A stretch of 64,000 nt of DNA from Pseudisothecium myosuroides. Taxonomy: Eukaryota > Streptophyta > Bryopsida > Hypnales > Lembophyllaceae. Positions within the stretch are counted from its first letter, which is position 1, and every line of letters starts with the position of its first letter. The stretch covers positions 7,159,321 through 7,223,320 of the forward strand of contig OX637289.1 of the NCBI GenBank assembly GCA_951799445.1, given 5' to 3'. Under the pieces are notes generated by a model. It had not been told where the DNA came from, did no database searches, and saw nothing but the letters and a program-made list of their open reading frames with translations. This document shows, in pieces, positions 1-12,621 of this stretch. A program made the translations under genes and the position numbers.

Positions 1-1040
1 CTTTTTACCTCCCAAAGTTAACTCCAAATTTTGACTTTTGAATTTTAACTTCCCTAATTAAAATCTTAATTTAACTCGAGGTTTTTAACCGTTATTTGAT
101 CTTTAATTTTAATCCTAAATTATCCTTCTACTCTAATCCTAATTTCCGTCCATTGTTCCTTGTGGAGCAAATTTAATTAAAATTCCTCCGTTCTACCCCC
201 TACCGCTTAACTTAGCCTAACGCGGTCAGTTTACGGTCAAATCTTAAGTGTAATATGTTTTTGGAAACCTCTATCACTAATCTATAACTTTTTGAATCTA
301 AACTTCTAATTTGCACTAATCTCGGGTGCTAATCACGCTCTAAGGGCTGATTAGGAAAATAAATGCTAATTAGGGAAAAACATCAAAGATTAAATCAAAA
401 ACTCACCTCTTCACTACCGGTGTCGGAAATAACTTCGTCCACGTCCACGTGTACATCCTCACGCTCCATGGTGGTCTTTGGTTTTGTTTTGAATTTTCTC
501 CAAGCTCACCGCTTATTTAGAAACTATTACAATTTTTGGATGATCTAAACTCCTTCTTTCCTCTTCCCCTTTCTTTTCTTTCTTCCTCTTTCTTCTACTC
601 TAGCACTATTCCACCTAAGCTTTTATGAGTCTTACACTATGGTTTCAAACTCCAAGGAGGTATTTAAGAGGTCAACTATCCTCTTACACAATTTTGCCTT
701 TGTGTCATCCTAATCCTCCTCCCAACGGTCACCACAAATTCTCAAGATTTCCTTCCCTAAGTCTACCTAAGCTTAGGCCTAGGTCACTATTTATTGTCTC
801 TCTCCTTTTTCTTCTCTACTTCATCTCCTTCTTTCTAATCTCCTTCCATTGCTCATGTGTGTATTTGGTTGGTTAGAATGGAGGTTTCAAGTATGCGTGC
901 CGGTGTGACGTGGAGGTTGCAAATATGTGTGTAGGAGTGATGTGAGGTGTTGACTCTCTTTCTTCCCCTCCCTTTGTTCTTTAGTCACAACTTGGAAGTT
1001 TTGGAATTTTGGCCTTGTATCCCCACTGGGTTTAATTGGT
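1..1040. other. AT-rich spacer, no gene seen
   Basis: This stretch is rich in short words such as TAATCCTAA and in pyrimidine tracts. The only open frames are under 100 codons, have no recognisable domain and no supporting splice sites. It is probably degenerate repeat DNA; I see no gene. Confidence 0.5.
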
Positions 1041-1160
1041 TTTCTAAACTAGCTCTATCTCTGATTTCCTAAACTAGATCTATCACTGGTTTCCTAAACT
1101 AGATCTATCACTGATTTCCTAAACTAGATCTATAACTAATTTTCTAAACTAGGTCCTGAT
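1041..1160. repeat. 25-bp tandem repeat, five copies
   Basis: The word CTAAACT occurs at 1044, 1069, 1094, 1119 and 1144, exactly 25 bp apart each time. The unit reads roughly TTTCCTAAACTAGATCTATC plus five more bases. The three inner copies are nearly identical and the outer two have drifted. Confidence 0.9.
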
Positions 1161-1326
1161 TAGTGGAGAGTTTTTTCAAACAAAAAACCAAAGTTGGGGC
1201 CCCGCAGAGCATCATCCCATTTTTGGTCTGAAATCAGCCATGATGTATGTGAGTTATGGTCCAGTCCACCGAATCACCAAACCGGCCAAATGTGGGCGCT
1301 AAGACAAGCAGTGTACCAGCCTTGGG

Positions 1327-1445
1327 TACCGGCCTTGTACCGGCCTTGGCTGGGCTCCCCGTTACTGCCGCTGGGTTGGCTGGTACGCTGGGCTGGCTGA
1401 TACGTTGGCTGGCTTGGTATGCTGGCTGGCTTGGTACACTGGCCA
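1327..1445. repeat. Degenerate GGCTGG/GGTAC-rich repeat
   Basis: The stretch alternates GGCTGGCTTGGTA-like words, for example TGGCTGGCTTGGTATGC followed directly by TGGCTGGCTTGGTACAC, with GTACCGGCCTTG words before them. It is open in both orientations for 70-90 codons, but the sequence is explained by the repetition, so I do not call a gene. Confidence 0.6.
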
Positions 1446-1540
1446 CCACCAAATTTTTAATCACCTCAACGGGTTCCCTCAGGGAAACCCACTTTGCAAA
1501 TAAAAATTGGAATTTTGGAAAAAATTAGTGCTAGAGCCAA

Positions 1541-2118
1541 GGCTTCGCCGTCCGGGGGGTTAGGCCCGAATTTGTGAAGCAAGACACTCAGCTTAAAAAA
1601 TCACGTATACAAGGGCTAGGCAGCTAAACTTGGCCCACCACTTCCTACTTCATGCTAAACTCTAATATCTTGGAAGCTAAACTCTAGAGGTTTCCACAAA
1701 GGTCTTGGAAACTAGACTTTGGAACTAACACGGGGGGAAGTGCAAAGCTTCGCCGTTAAGTTGGTTTTAACACCAACTTTAGGACTTCTTGACACCTCGG
1801 GGGTTCAAAGCTCCGCCGTCTACACTTTTAACACACGTTTTAGGACTTCAACTTTGTCACTAGTTCAAAGCTTTGCCGTTTCCAAGGGGGGTCCACACAA
1901 TGAGAGAGACTTTAGAAGAGGGAAAAAAACTAAACTTTTAAAGAAAACACACACAGGTTCAAAGCTTCGCCGTCCCGGAGGGGGGTCCACTCAACAAGGA
2001 GAAGATTAGAAGAGGGTTTGGGATAACTTCTAAAAATAAACATGCACAAAGGAGGTTCAAAGCTTTGCCGTCCTGGAGGGGGGTCCACTCAACAAGGAGA
2101 AGGTTAGAAGAAGGTGTA
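1541..2118. repeat. Array of TTCAAAGCTTCGCCGTCC motifs
   Basis: Variants of TTCAAAGCTTCGCCGTCC lie at about 1541 (partial), 1742, 1803, 1863, 1958 and 2056. The last three head a longer unit of about 60 bp that continues with GGGGGGTCCACTCAACAAGG and a GTTAGAAGAGGG word; these units are 95 and 98 bp apart. The array lies upstream of a TATA-like sequence at 2534. A U3 region of a long terminal repeat is possible but not shown. Confidence 0.75.
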
Positions 2119-2533
2119 AGGAAAAAAAAACACAAAGAGAAAACACAGAAGTTAGACCACGTGGCAACACAAAGCTCACATGCTAAAGGCCCCCAAAGCG
2201 GCATCGCCAAGGTACGGTGGGGGGTGACTTTAGGATTAGTGCAAGATACAAAAAAGACTCTTAAACTTCACAAGTTAGACCACAACACGTACAAGAGAGG
2301 GAGAGGCTCTCCACTTACAACAAGGTGCCAACAACTTCACAAAAGAGTACACAAAGCAAGGTAGAAGGACCCCCAAGGACCATCAAAGCTTGAAAATAAA
2401 CAACAATGGAGCCAAAAGTGCTCCGAAAACACCGTAGAGGTTTTTGGCTTCAAACGCCAAAATATCCAAAATAACTTGGACCCACGGACCCAAAACAAGA
2501 ATTGGGGGTGTTCTAGAGAGAGAAATGGGGCCC

Positions 2534-2540
2534 TTATATA
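2534..2540 (+). promoter_or_regulatory. Possible TATA box
   Basis: TTATATA sits in GC-richer surroundings (GGGGCCCTTATATAGG) and is followed about 30 bp later by a pyrimidine-rich stretch (CACCCCTCTCTCT). That is the layout of a plant core promoter or of the U3/R border of an LTR. No downstream coding sequence can be linked to it. Confidence 0.3.
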
Positions 2541-2579
2541 GGTTTCCCAAGGGCTCACCCCTCTCTCTAAAGCTCTAAG

Positions 2580-4370
2580 GTAACCTTATCAACGGGGATT
2601 TTCATCCTCATCCTCAAAGATTTTCATCCTACATCCTAAATTCCTACTTCTACCATCTATGCTGGACCAACATCCTAACTTTTGGAGATTAGCTCCAATC
2701 GCCGAACGGATTGCGCCCTTGGATCCAGATCGCCGTGTTTAGTCCTACATCACCCTATTCCCCGTACCGAGGCCAAAAACCCATCGTAGGCTAATTTAGT
2801 TTAAAAATCAAATCGTGGTAAAATCCTAGATCTTGGGGTCTCCTATTTTGAGAAATGTGAATAGCCTAGGGTCTTCGGTAGGTACGAGAGAGTCGGGAAG
2901 GACTTTTGGTTGACTTCGTTTCGCCATCGTATGGGCCCGGGATGCCGGTCAACGTCGCGGGGACCCCGCCACCTGGTTAATTCTCAAGGAATCTCGCCGG
3001 TTCCGATACTTGCCGCTATCGGAATGTCGTGAAACTTCACGGAGCGCATTATTAATATAAAACAAGCTAGTCTAATTTTTAGTGAGATTTTATTGTAACC
3101 TGGATAATTTCCATGAAATTCCCGTTGGAAGTTAGGAGGGTTGACCACTCGGAAAAGGTTCTTTTGCAAATCGGAAGATGCCGGGATTTTTCACGTGACC
3201 TCTCAGGGAGTCGCATGAAAGACGTGCAGGTGTGTTTCCGTACCTGGCATGATTGGTCAATGGAGATTAAAACTAGCCATCTCCTTGAATTAGCAATGGT
3301 GCAGGAATCTTCTGCAGGTGGAAGAATCTTGGCGAACCAATTTCGCCGTTGGATTCCTGGCATGGGATTCACCCTAGAACACCATGTTTGGGCTGTAGAT
3401 TCCTCCACGGGCCCGGTCTTGCGTGAGTGGCTCCTGCATGCTAACAATCGGGATTTTGGGAATTTGTCGATCTAATGGAGAATTCTAAATCTAACTCTAG
3501 GACCCGACCTAGTGGCCTCGCTGTGGATCCCTCGGACCGACCTAGCCACGAATCGCCACATTCATAGTGGGATTTAGCCCTTTTGGGGCTGTGTGACTCG
3601 AATCCTCCAAATCTAACCTTTTCGTTATTTCTATACTATTTTTAGGCAAGGTTTGGGGGATTCTAAGTAAAAAACACAAATCTAGACCAAATACTATAAT
3701 GGGTATGACACAACCCTATTTCGGTTCTACACTCTTTTTATGGATTTTTCTATACTTTTATTAACTTTAAATTGCAAATTTCCAAAAAAATAATTCTACG
3801 AGTCCCAAGTGACAAATTGGGAGCTCACAATTGGCTGCAGAAAACAGTTGTTGTAAGATGTTGTGAATTCTTTTCCGTGGACGCTGGAAATGAGCAGAAT
3901 TTTCCAATGTTGTAAATAATCCTCTCACAAGTAGAAGAAGATGAAAGAGACACTGCGGATTGAAGATCAGAGGCTCATAGATTAACAAAGGCTAGCCAGA
4001 CTTTGACCTTCCAATCATGTTTATTTGCAGGAATTGCAAAGCCACCACCTTCTTTGCAAGGGCGTTGAAGAGGCTGAAAGCATCTATTTACAGGGCTCTT
4101 CTATTGAAGCTCACCGACGAGACAAAGACTGGCTAAGGTTATTTCGAAACCCAATTCACATGTAGCCTTAACTTACAGCTCTGAAAGCGAGGATTTTGCG
4201 ATTGAGGTATACTTTGTATGAAATCCTGGACATCTCACCAAACGTGATTACTTTATTGTTTGATGTGTTGTATGTGACGCAAAGTTTGTCATTCATGAAA
4301 AATTGAAAACTGCATAGTGTACACTGTTGCTGACAATAGAATTTATGCAGAGTGTGCACTGCCTCGAAAC
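2580..4370. other. Unassigned stretch before the Tnp2 gene
   Basis: No convincing gene. A 120-codon open frame at 3113-3475 (+) is mirrored by one on the other strand at 3079-3447, and neither resembles a family I know. The composition is more GC-rich at 2,900-3,500 than on either side, which may mark the internal part of an old retroelement. The stretch from 3,500 is AT-rich and featureless. I looked for a CACTA terminus for the transposon to the right and found none I could defend. Confidence 0.35.
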
Positions 4371-7300
4371 ATGCGGCGACCGCGATTTGGCGCAGCTTAC
4401 CACATCGAATGGGCAATTGCCTTAAGAGAGGGGTTCCTAGAGTACCCTTGCGCATGCGTTCACTGTCGTGGTGGATGGATTAGAAGCACCAGTCTAGTGG
4501 CCAAGCACCACCGCAAGTACAGGAGAGACCCATCCTTTCCATACCCAGTGCTAGTGAGTACATGTTGGGTTAAATTTCTAATGTCGAACAAGGTGCCCAC
4601 TAGATGCACGGAGAGATTCACTGCGTTAAATGTACTTAGCTGTCTTCACTATCTGGATAACTATTTGTGAAGGTATAACACATTGTCATGAACCAGAATA
4701 GTTTTGAATGACCTTGCGGTTAAGGTATAGGCGCTTATCGCGGATTACATACTATGGACTGTTTCATATCTGTTGGGGGTTACATGATTTCATATTTTAA
4801 GTCTGCTTTGCTCGCACCTTTGCATCCTGATTGCAGCGGACGTGTTCTATCGTTAAGGAATGAGTAATGAATTTGCCGCTTTTGGAACGTGCAGACTGTG
4901 GATGGTCGAAATATTCGGGGACCCATACGTGAGCTTGATCTTGGCGAAGAGGACTACAGACGGTATCCGGAACGCGAGGAAGGTGAATGTTTTGTGTGGC
5001 CCCGACGAACGCAGGTTCAAGTCGAGGAAATGGTTGCAGATGCATATGCACAAGCAAACGTACTTCACGCTACAGCGTACGGATCGGATGGAGAAGGTGT
5101 CCAGATGCCCGACGTTCCAGACGACAAGAATGCGGAAGTCCACTTGGCAGACTTGGACAACTTGATTCGTGAGTCAACACAGGCTGTGTATGAAGGTTGC
5201 GGTGTGAATCGTCTGCAAGCATCCATCGTGTTGATGAACATGATCAACATATACGGCATACCTCACACTTTTTTAGATGAGCTTCTTCGCTTTCTAGCAG
5301 GAGATTTGCTACCTCAAGCAAATTGTTTGCCTCGAACCACGTACGAGGCAAAGACCATGCTCATGAAGATGGGACTCGAACATGAGACAATTCATTGCTG
5401 CCCAAGTGGACACTTTTTGTACGATGGGCTTGACAACCGCGATTTGGTGCAATGCCCTCAGTGCAGCTCATCTCGATATGTGACTGGGTCCACTAGCATT
5501 CCACAAAAAGTGCTTCGTTATTTTCCAATAATCCCCCGATTGAAGCGTCTGTTCCAATGCCCAGAGGTGGCGCAATTGATGAAGTGGCATGCAAACAATA
5601 AGAGCCGCGATGGGTACATGAGATCACCGATTGATAGCCAACAGTGGGCAGCAGTTGATCAAATTGACCCCACATTCAAAGAGGAGCCAAACAATTTGTA
5701 CTTGGGACTAGTCGTGGACGGTGTCAACCCTACGGAAACCAGAGCACAAAGTACTCGATGTGGCCCGTGCTTCTAGTTTTATATAATATACCTCCGTGGC
5801 TTGTGTCTAAAAAATTTATTCATCTCGTTGACACTTCTCATTCCAGGCGAAAAAGCTCCAACAGGTAAAACTTTTGATGTGTTTCTGGCTCCACTGGTCC
5901 GAGATTTGATCATGCTGTGGCAAGGTGTGCGAACGATGGATGCGTCGGCTCGGGACCAGCACCGCACCTTCATGTTGAGGGTGATCCTTCTCTGGACTAT
6001 CAATGATTTTCCAGCTTACGGCCTAATTTCGGGGCAGCAGACAAAGGGATACCGAGGATGCCCTGTTTGTGTCACTGGCACCTGCGTGACTCATTCCAAT
6101 GTTCTTAAAAAAATGCTCTACTTGGGACACCGTCGTTGGCTTCCAGCTGATCACCATTTTCGTCGCGCGAGGATGGCATTTGATGGAAATTCAGAAATGC
6201 GCCCAGCAGTTGTTCGGCCTTCTGGACATGATATCCTTCACACGGGGGAGGAACGCGTTGCATACATAGCAGGCGGAGGACGTGTTGACACTGACCTGGA
6301 CCCTATCAAGGTGCATGGCGTGAAGCGCGTGAGTGTGTTATTCAAGCTCCCCTACTGGGCGGTGAGTAGTCTTCCTATTTAGTCCTCTTCTGTTTGATCT
6401 TTTTGGTTTGTGCGGTTGATTGTATAGGCTATCCGAGTTGTTATAATTTAGCTGCAGGCTTTTCGTGATGTTGGGGTCCATGTGCTTTACGCCTCCATTG
6501 AACCATTGTCATTGATTTCTCAAATAGCCGAACTCCATCTATGAGTAGGAGAGGGGAAGTTCCCACCCGTCGGAATGATGTAGTATCAGTCAGCCCCATT
6601 GACCGCCGAGAATCATATGCATGTCCAGCTAACCAAACAAAACACTATGTTAGCTCTTAGTAAAGTAGACTTGCATAAGGCAAAATACTGATACATATAT
6701 GTCATGTATAGTTGCCTGTGCTGGAATTTGTAAACCCCATAAAATTATTCTCGGCCACTAAACATGCTCACTTGGTTAGCTGTTACGTTCATGCATGGCT
6801 TCATGCGTGTGTGTGTCGTTCTATGCCGAATGTGCCTAAACTGCAGTACTCTGATGCGCACTAGGCGGTCTAATATTCTATTGCAAGCAATTCAAATTTC
6901 TGCCCGGTGCCTTGCAGGATTTGCCCGTTCGGCAACTGCTGGACATAATGCACTGTGAAAAAAATGTTTGTGAAAACATTTTGAAGACTATCATGGGAGA
7001 GAAAGACAACCCTTCCGTTCGTTTGGACCTGCAGCGAATGGGGATACGGCCTCAGCTTTGGCTCCAACAAAGAGGTCCGAATCAGGACCGACTCTGGTTA
7101 CCAGATGCACCATACGTACTCTCAGCGGCGGATAAGAAAGAGTTCTTGAAGACGCTACGTTCCATCAAGACACCTTCAAGATACGTGTCTAATCTTCATA
7201 CGAGGATCACAGATGGAAAGTTCCGCGACTTGAAATCTCACGACTACCACGTCCTACTGCAACAAATAATGCCAGTGTGTCTGAGGAAGTTGGTGACAGG

Positions 7301-9945
7301 AAGGTTGTCAGTGCCATCATGCGGGTTAGTAGGGTGTTTCAGCGACTGTGCGGCAAGATCATAGACCCTGGGATGAAGGCCCAATTGATGGAAGATGTGG
7401 CGGAGACTTTATCTGCCATAGAGAAGGAATTTCCTCCAAGTTTTTTTGACAGCATGGTGCATCTTACTATACACCTTGTGGAGGAGCTATTCATTTGCGG
7501 ACCCGTGCATACATGTTGGATGTACCCGTATGAGAGGTATTTCAAAGGCCTTAAAGGATTTGTTCGCAATTTGGCAAAGCCGGAGGGGAGTATTGCCCAG
7601 GGATACCAAGTGGAAGAGGCTCTCGGCTTTGTTACTGAATACATGACTGATTACAGTCCAACTACCGCACGAGTGTGGGACAGCAAGGAAGATCTGACAA
7701 TGACCGACGAGATTGTCGAAGGCAAGAGTCAACCCCGGAAGCTATCGGCGGACCTGAGGACATGGATGCACAATTTTGTTCTTGACAACGCAACTTGTTT
7801 GGAGCCCATGCGCGAGTGAGATTCCTCACAGTCTCACACCCTTTCTTAGCTTACGTTTTGTTACACGTCAGTTGTCTGTCAGAGTTTTCAATTGCAATTT
7901 AAGTAACTCCATCATTTGCCTCAGTGAAATAAGGTACGTGCGTTCACCCCCATAAATTTAAGCGTGTTTCGGGTGCCGAAATGCATGTCCATCTCTGAGA
8001 TAATGTAACCGGAGAATGTAACCAGAACATGAAGCTTCCTGTATCCGCGATCCACTTGTGTGTCGACAAGTGAAGAGGGCTGAACTAGATCCAATTGTTT
8101 GGCAGTAGTGAAGTCGGTGTGATGGTCGTTGAAATTGAATATGTTGCCCGCTTCCTTCTTTGTCCAATCTAGATTGGCTATTCTGCAAATCATCGGATTT
8201 AGTCCTTGACTTTTGGAACCGTCATTGTGTTCCCGAATAATTCATGAAAAAGCAGTCCATGCAGTTCATGGAACCTGAACCCATATTCCATGACCGCATT
8301 TGTGAACTGTTTTCTGAATTAGCATGTCCATTAGTGTTGTGACTGTGGCCACCTCCGATCATCATGTGCGCTTAAGTGTAGGGTGATTACGTCAGTCTGA
8401 AACGACTGAGGGGACCATGCTTTTTAGCGCATTGGAAGCCCTTGGGATTTCTGATCAACATGCTAATGTAACCGCAATTGCATGCGCCACATGTACCGTA
8501 CTAGGTAATAAACTTGTATGATGTAATGGTAGGCAAAATCAGGAATCTGACGTAGATCCACCGTTTGCTTGGAAGCCACATACATAGTATACGTTCCCAC
8601 CAATGGAAAAAATAGTAAACCGACGTCCAAACGCGGAATTCTAAACGCCTCCTCCATTTTTTACGAGGGATACAGTCCATTGGGTGTTCTCCCAGAAAGA
8701 GTGGGTCCGCATGCAGTTATAGTGCCTTATTCCCTATAAGGTTGAAGTCCTCGTAGCGTTGTGACAATCCTTGTTCTTGTCTCTACTGACAAGTATCATG
8801 CTCAAATTCATGACCCGCATACGAGCACCGCAGGCAAGCGATAGCCGGATTCATTCCACTGTTCATAGTATCTTGCAGACCGGTCCATCAGCGACTTCTA
8901 TTGTAGATCCGCAATTAGCATCTCACCACCCATGAAGGGCCCTTTGGATCAATTGGTGCTTGGCAAAAGCTAATACTCAGAGAGTTGCCAATGCAGCTGG
9001 ATATACTTCGTAAGCATAACTTACCATTTGTTCTTATGATGATATGAATGTAGGGCCTATGAAGAGTACCACACGACACGTACAACTGAACGAAGGAGTT
9101 TCCGGCGGAGATACCCCAGTAGGCGTGGACGGAGGGATGTACCTTACCCTCCCACTCTTTCTGGACCTCAATTGTTTGCGGACTGGCTTGAGGAGTACGT
9201 GTACTTGAAGTGTGCAACGAATCCACAGGATCTTGAACCAGAGGTCGTCTCATTGTCTCGGCGGCCTTCAGAGATGGCCAGCAAGTACCGCAGCATGTGG
9301 GCCTTCGGGAACCACTTCCGTGTTGCCAGTGCTGAGACACTTCTGGTAACTTGCGATTCAGGAGTGGCTGCAATATTTCGACGCCCTTGGCGGTTGGGTT
9401 CCAGGGATCAGAACCTTGTAGTAGCAGATGTGGAATATGTTGGGCGCTTGGAAGAAATTATCGAACTGAATTATAGAGGTTTGTGCGTGATTGTCTTTCT
9501 CTACAGTTAAGTGAAAGCCAACTATCGAGGCAACAATGCCACCATGAAGAAGGACAAGTGGGGGTTCAACCTAGCCAATTTTGCACAGCAGGTGCCGTTT
9601 GGTCCAGAGTCTTTTGCGTTTCCTATGCATGTAGAGTAGGGTTTTTTTGCAGATGCCAAGGAGGATCCAGGCTGGAAGGTCGTATTGCGAAAAGAAGTAA
9701 GGAGCCGACGTGTGACTGGCAATACTCCTCCATTTGAAGATTCCGGCATGTTTTCGATGGGTGAAGACGGAGACCATGAGGGACTCCGAGCCCCCAAGTT
9801 CATTCCAGAGGAAAACCCCGCTAAATTACCGACAGGAAGGACCATTAGACGTGAGGATGCATTTGCGGAGTGGATACAAGACTTGCCTATACTAGACCCA
9901 GATCTGGGAGAGTCCGGTACCTCGTCAGAGGAGGAGGGCGACTGA
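4371..9945 (+). pseudogene. CACTA (En/Spm) transposase, Tnp2 type, decayed
   Basis: Tnp2 transposases cut and paste CACTA elements in the nucleus. Exons inferred from GT..AG sites: 4371-4553 (transposase-associated domain, CACVHC cysteine pair), 4895-6361 (Transposase_21, LVVDGVNP aspartate, CPQC and CPVC cysteine pairs), 6918-7819 (LLDIMHCEKNV motif, then DUF4218 with WMYPYERYFKGLKGFVRN) and 9054-9945 (DUF4216, YRSMWAFGNHFRV). The first two introns join phase 0 to phase 0 and restore family motifs across the junction; the segment 7820-9053 has no recognisable coding sequence and may be an intron. Disruptions: a -1 shift near 5733 and a compensating +1 near 5800 inside PVLL..PPWLCLKN, a frameshift near 7290, TAA at 9508 and TAG at 9637. 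Element ends were not found. The family call is firm; exon edges are inferred. Confidence 0.88.
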
Positions 9946-11254
9946 ATTCCTTGGTGGAACCTTATGCTGCACTAGCTATGCACGGCTGGTTTGCATGCTC
10001 ATGCTCCAAGACGGACGCCCCAAATGCCTTTCGGCCGTTGAACTTCTTGCATAAGCTGGGTCCTCACAGAAGAGGTGTGTGGGGATTGTACTCTTTGCCG
10101 CTACGTGTTTGTTGTGAGTTCTCCATTTTCAGGTGATGTTTGAAATCTACGCTATGGAAGCAACCAAGTCTGCAATTTTCTCTAATGTGCAAGTGCATGT
10201 AGGTATTTTAGAGTTATCCTAGGTGTGATCCCAATTCAGTGGAATTATCGGGGGAATTATTGGCTTTTTAGTACCCGGCCGAAATGGGCCCTGTCAGCAG
10301 CTTTCTCTGGCAACTAGTATTCGTCAATGCGGCTTTATTGGAAGTGTCAGGCACAGGCTAAACCACTAATGAATTTTGTATGTGTATTTTCCTCCTTTGA
10401 GGGATATAAGGATTATAAGAATTTCAATTGTGTGTTCGCGTGGCCAGTGTCCTCTTTCCTTTTCCAGTATGGCATGTTTCTGAACAAGAAGAGAGCATGC
10501 TCAATGACTGTGTGCATTTTCAGAGTTTTCTTGCTCCATTCAAATTTGCAAAAGTGGATTATTACCTGCATTTTTAAGGTCGGAAGGCCATGCCACTATT
10601 GTAGTCTGAGTACCTCATAATTTTGATATGTTGAATCCCTTTCATGGACAGTGCTTGCTTTTCCATTGTTGTCTCCATTCTATTACTAGCGGAGTCACCT
10701 TCGTCAATTTGGGCCTAAACCCCAAGAACTAGTGTAAAAGGACGAACCCCCTCCCCCTAAATGTGATGCCCTGTAATTCCAGTATTCTCAGAATGTTAAT
10801 ATCCCACTTGGAGTGAAAATTGAACTAGTTTGGATAATAGAACAAGTGCACCTGTGCCCACATTGATGGAGTGAATTACAAAGGCATTAATCAAGCCATA
10901 CCCCATCCCAATTTCCGAGGTAACGTGTGGTTTCTTCAGTTCTCTGGCAGTCTGGCGCATTAAGCAGAGCTGACTTGAAATTCTGACGAAGAGCTGTCGA
11001 AACTACGTGAAGGTAAATTTTTTTATTTAATTTTATTTCATGCAGCAGATCAATAAATCATTGGACTTGTATGTCCTGTAACACCCGCCACGTCAGTGAA
11101 CTCCTGTACCCGACATGCACTAATAACACTGATTCAAATCTTTGTTATTCCCTAAACCGCCATGCTAAATTTACATTTTCTGATCAGTCCCAGTTACTAT
11201 TAACAGAAAATAGCAGAGATTGTGCTAATTTGGGCCCCCTTTTCTAGTAGTGTT
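9946..11254. other. Spacer between Tnp2 and SWIM genes
   Basis: No coding region is supported here. Open frames are short and lack domains. It should hold the 3' end of the CACTA element if that element is otherwise intact; TAGTG words occur near 10,729 and 11,249 but neither is backed by a subterminal repeat or a matching CACTA end on the left. Confidence 0.4.
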
Positions 11255-12565
11255 ATGCAGGTTGTAGCCTACTACCAATTCCTCAAAGGTGAGAAAGCGG
11301 GGACAGGTCCTGGCAAGGGAGAACTCCGACTACGTATTGCACATCGCACCACTCAACACTCTGGAAATGCAAAGATCCTTCACGCCGCCCTCGCCGACAT
11401 GCCAGGTGCTGACGACTTTTGCACACGCCAACCTCACCTCGAGGGTGAAGAAGTATTTGTTTCCACCAAACGGAAAGCAGATTTTCCACCAGGTTCAGAA
11501 TTTGATTCGCACCGTCCAGACAAGATAAGCATATCTCACCCACGTGTTAGGGTTCGTCAAATTGATCCAAAGATAGTTGACCTCACTGCAGAAGATTCGC
11601 CATCCGAACCCGATCATGTGCCAGAAGAATTGGAAGATCTTCCTCCCAAGACACCTACAACTTCCGCTAGGGTGCACCACGTCAAATTTGTTCAGGAAAT
11701 TGTCTGCAATGAACACCAGTGGCATATTGCAAGGCTGCCAAAGACATCTGCTAAAGCTTGTTTTGCGCTGCAAGTCAAGACGAAGAAGAAGTGCGTGGCC
11801 AAGATTGTGCAAGACAATCGCAATACAGTTGCCCCTACTTATACTGGTCTCATGAACAATTATAAGAAGACTAGATTGGAGAGAATGCGGTTTTTCTTCT
11901 GCAATGATGACATCCATCGCTGTGTAGAGGGCACTAGTAAAAAATGGGTGGTTTCCAAACCACCTATCCCGGATGTTTGGCCTGTTATTATGGGCACAAA
12001 CTTAAGCAGGAAAGAGATTCTCTCTCTAGAAAATGCCGGGTTCTCTCTTGCCGAGCGCGTCCAATTCTCTCCACGACAACTCTTCAATGACGGAATATCC
12101 GTGAATCTGGACGATTATCCTCCACCCCCTAACCCTGCGGATCACCCCACAAAGAGGTATGGTAAGAATATTAGAAGAAATCTTTCTGCTCCGACTAACA
12201 AACATCATAATAGCTGCGCCTCTGCTCTATCAGTTGTTGGAAACATCTGCTCAATTCTGATGGTACCTCATCCAGCTTTGGGCTGCATTGTGACTTTTGA
12301 GTCTAGAAGCATATCTAAGGTTTCTAAGTACTTGTTGACGATTGGCCAATTCCCGAACTGTGACTGCCAATCTTTCAAGGATATGTCTGACAAGTCACTC
12401 GGCAAGCGCGATGCATGGACGTATTGTAAGCACATCTACTTCATCTTCAACATAGTCTGTAGCCTAGATCCGGAGGTTGATATCTTCATTCATGCTCCTA
12501 GTTTCAGCTGGAATGAGATTAAAAGAGTTCTTCAGATTCTGCTCCTAAAGCATTTTGGAGCGTAA
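11255..12565 (+). CDS. SWIM zinc-finger protein, possibly transposon-derived
   Basis: An unbroken frame of 436 codons from the in-frame ATG at 11255; the frame stays open upstream to a GTG at 11222, and an AG just after the ATG leaves room for an upstream exon. The C-terminal third carries a SWIM motif, C-x-C-x(n)-C-x-H (NCDC ... WTYCKH), used in MuDR/FAR1-type transposases and their domesticated relatives to bind DNA or protein. The N-terminal half is acidic and proline-rich (DLTAEDSPSEPDH, LPPKTPTTS). Before the SWIM there is a conserved-looking block (WPVIMGTNLSRKEILSLENA). No MULE catalytic domain is present in the frame. It lies 1.3 kb after the Tnp2 gene on the same strand, so it could be that element's second gene or an independent host gene. 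The SWIM call is good; the role is unknown. Confidence 0.7.
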   Translation: MQVVAYYQFLKGEKAGTGPGKGELRLRIAHRTTQHSGNAKILHAALADMPGADDFCTRQPHLEGEEVFVSTKRKADFPPGSEFDSHRPDKISISHPRVRVRQIDPKIVDLTAEDSPSEPDHVPEELEDLPPKTPTTSARVHHVKFVQEIVCNEHQWHIARLPKTSAKACFALQVKTKKKCVAKIVQDNRNTVAPTYTGLMNNYKKTRLERMRFFFCNDDIHRCVEGTSKKWVVSKPPIPDVWPVIMGTNLSRKEILSLENAGFSLAERVQFSPRQLFNDGISVNLDDYPPPPNPADHPTKRYGKNIRRNLSAPTNKHHNSCASALSVVGNICSILMVPHPALGCIVTFESRSISKVSKYLLTIGQFPNCDCQSFKDMSDKSLGKRDAWTYCKHIYFIFNIVCSLDPEVDIFIHAPSFSWNEIKRVLQILLLKHFGA

Positions 12566-12621
12566 TTATTGTTCGTACTATTAAGACATTATTTTCCACT
12601 AATACAAAAACGATGGTGAGA

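Noticed and set aside
3079..3475. Overlapping 120-codon frames on both strands
   Set aside because: Each is a shadow of the other and neither resembles a known protein.
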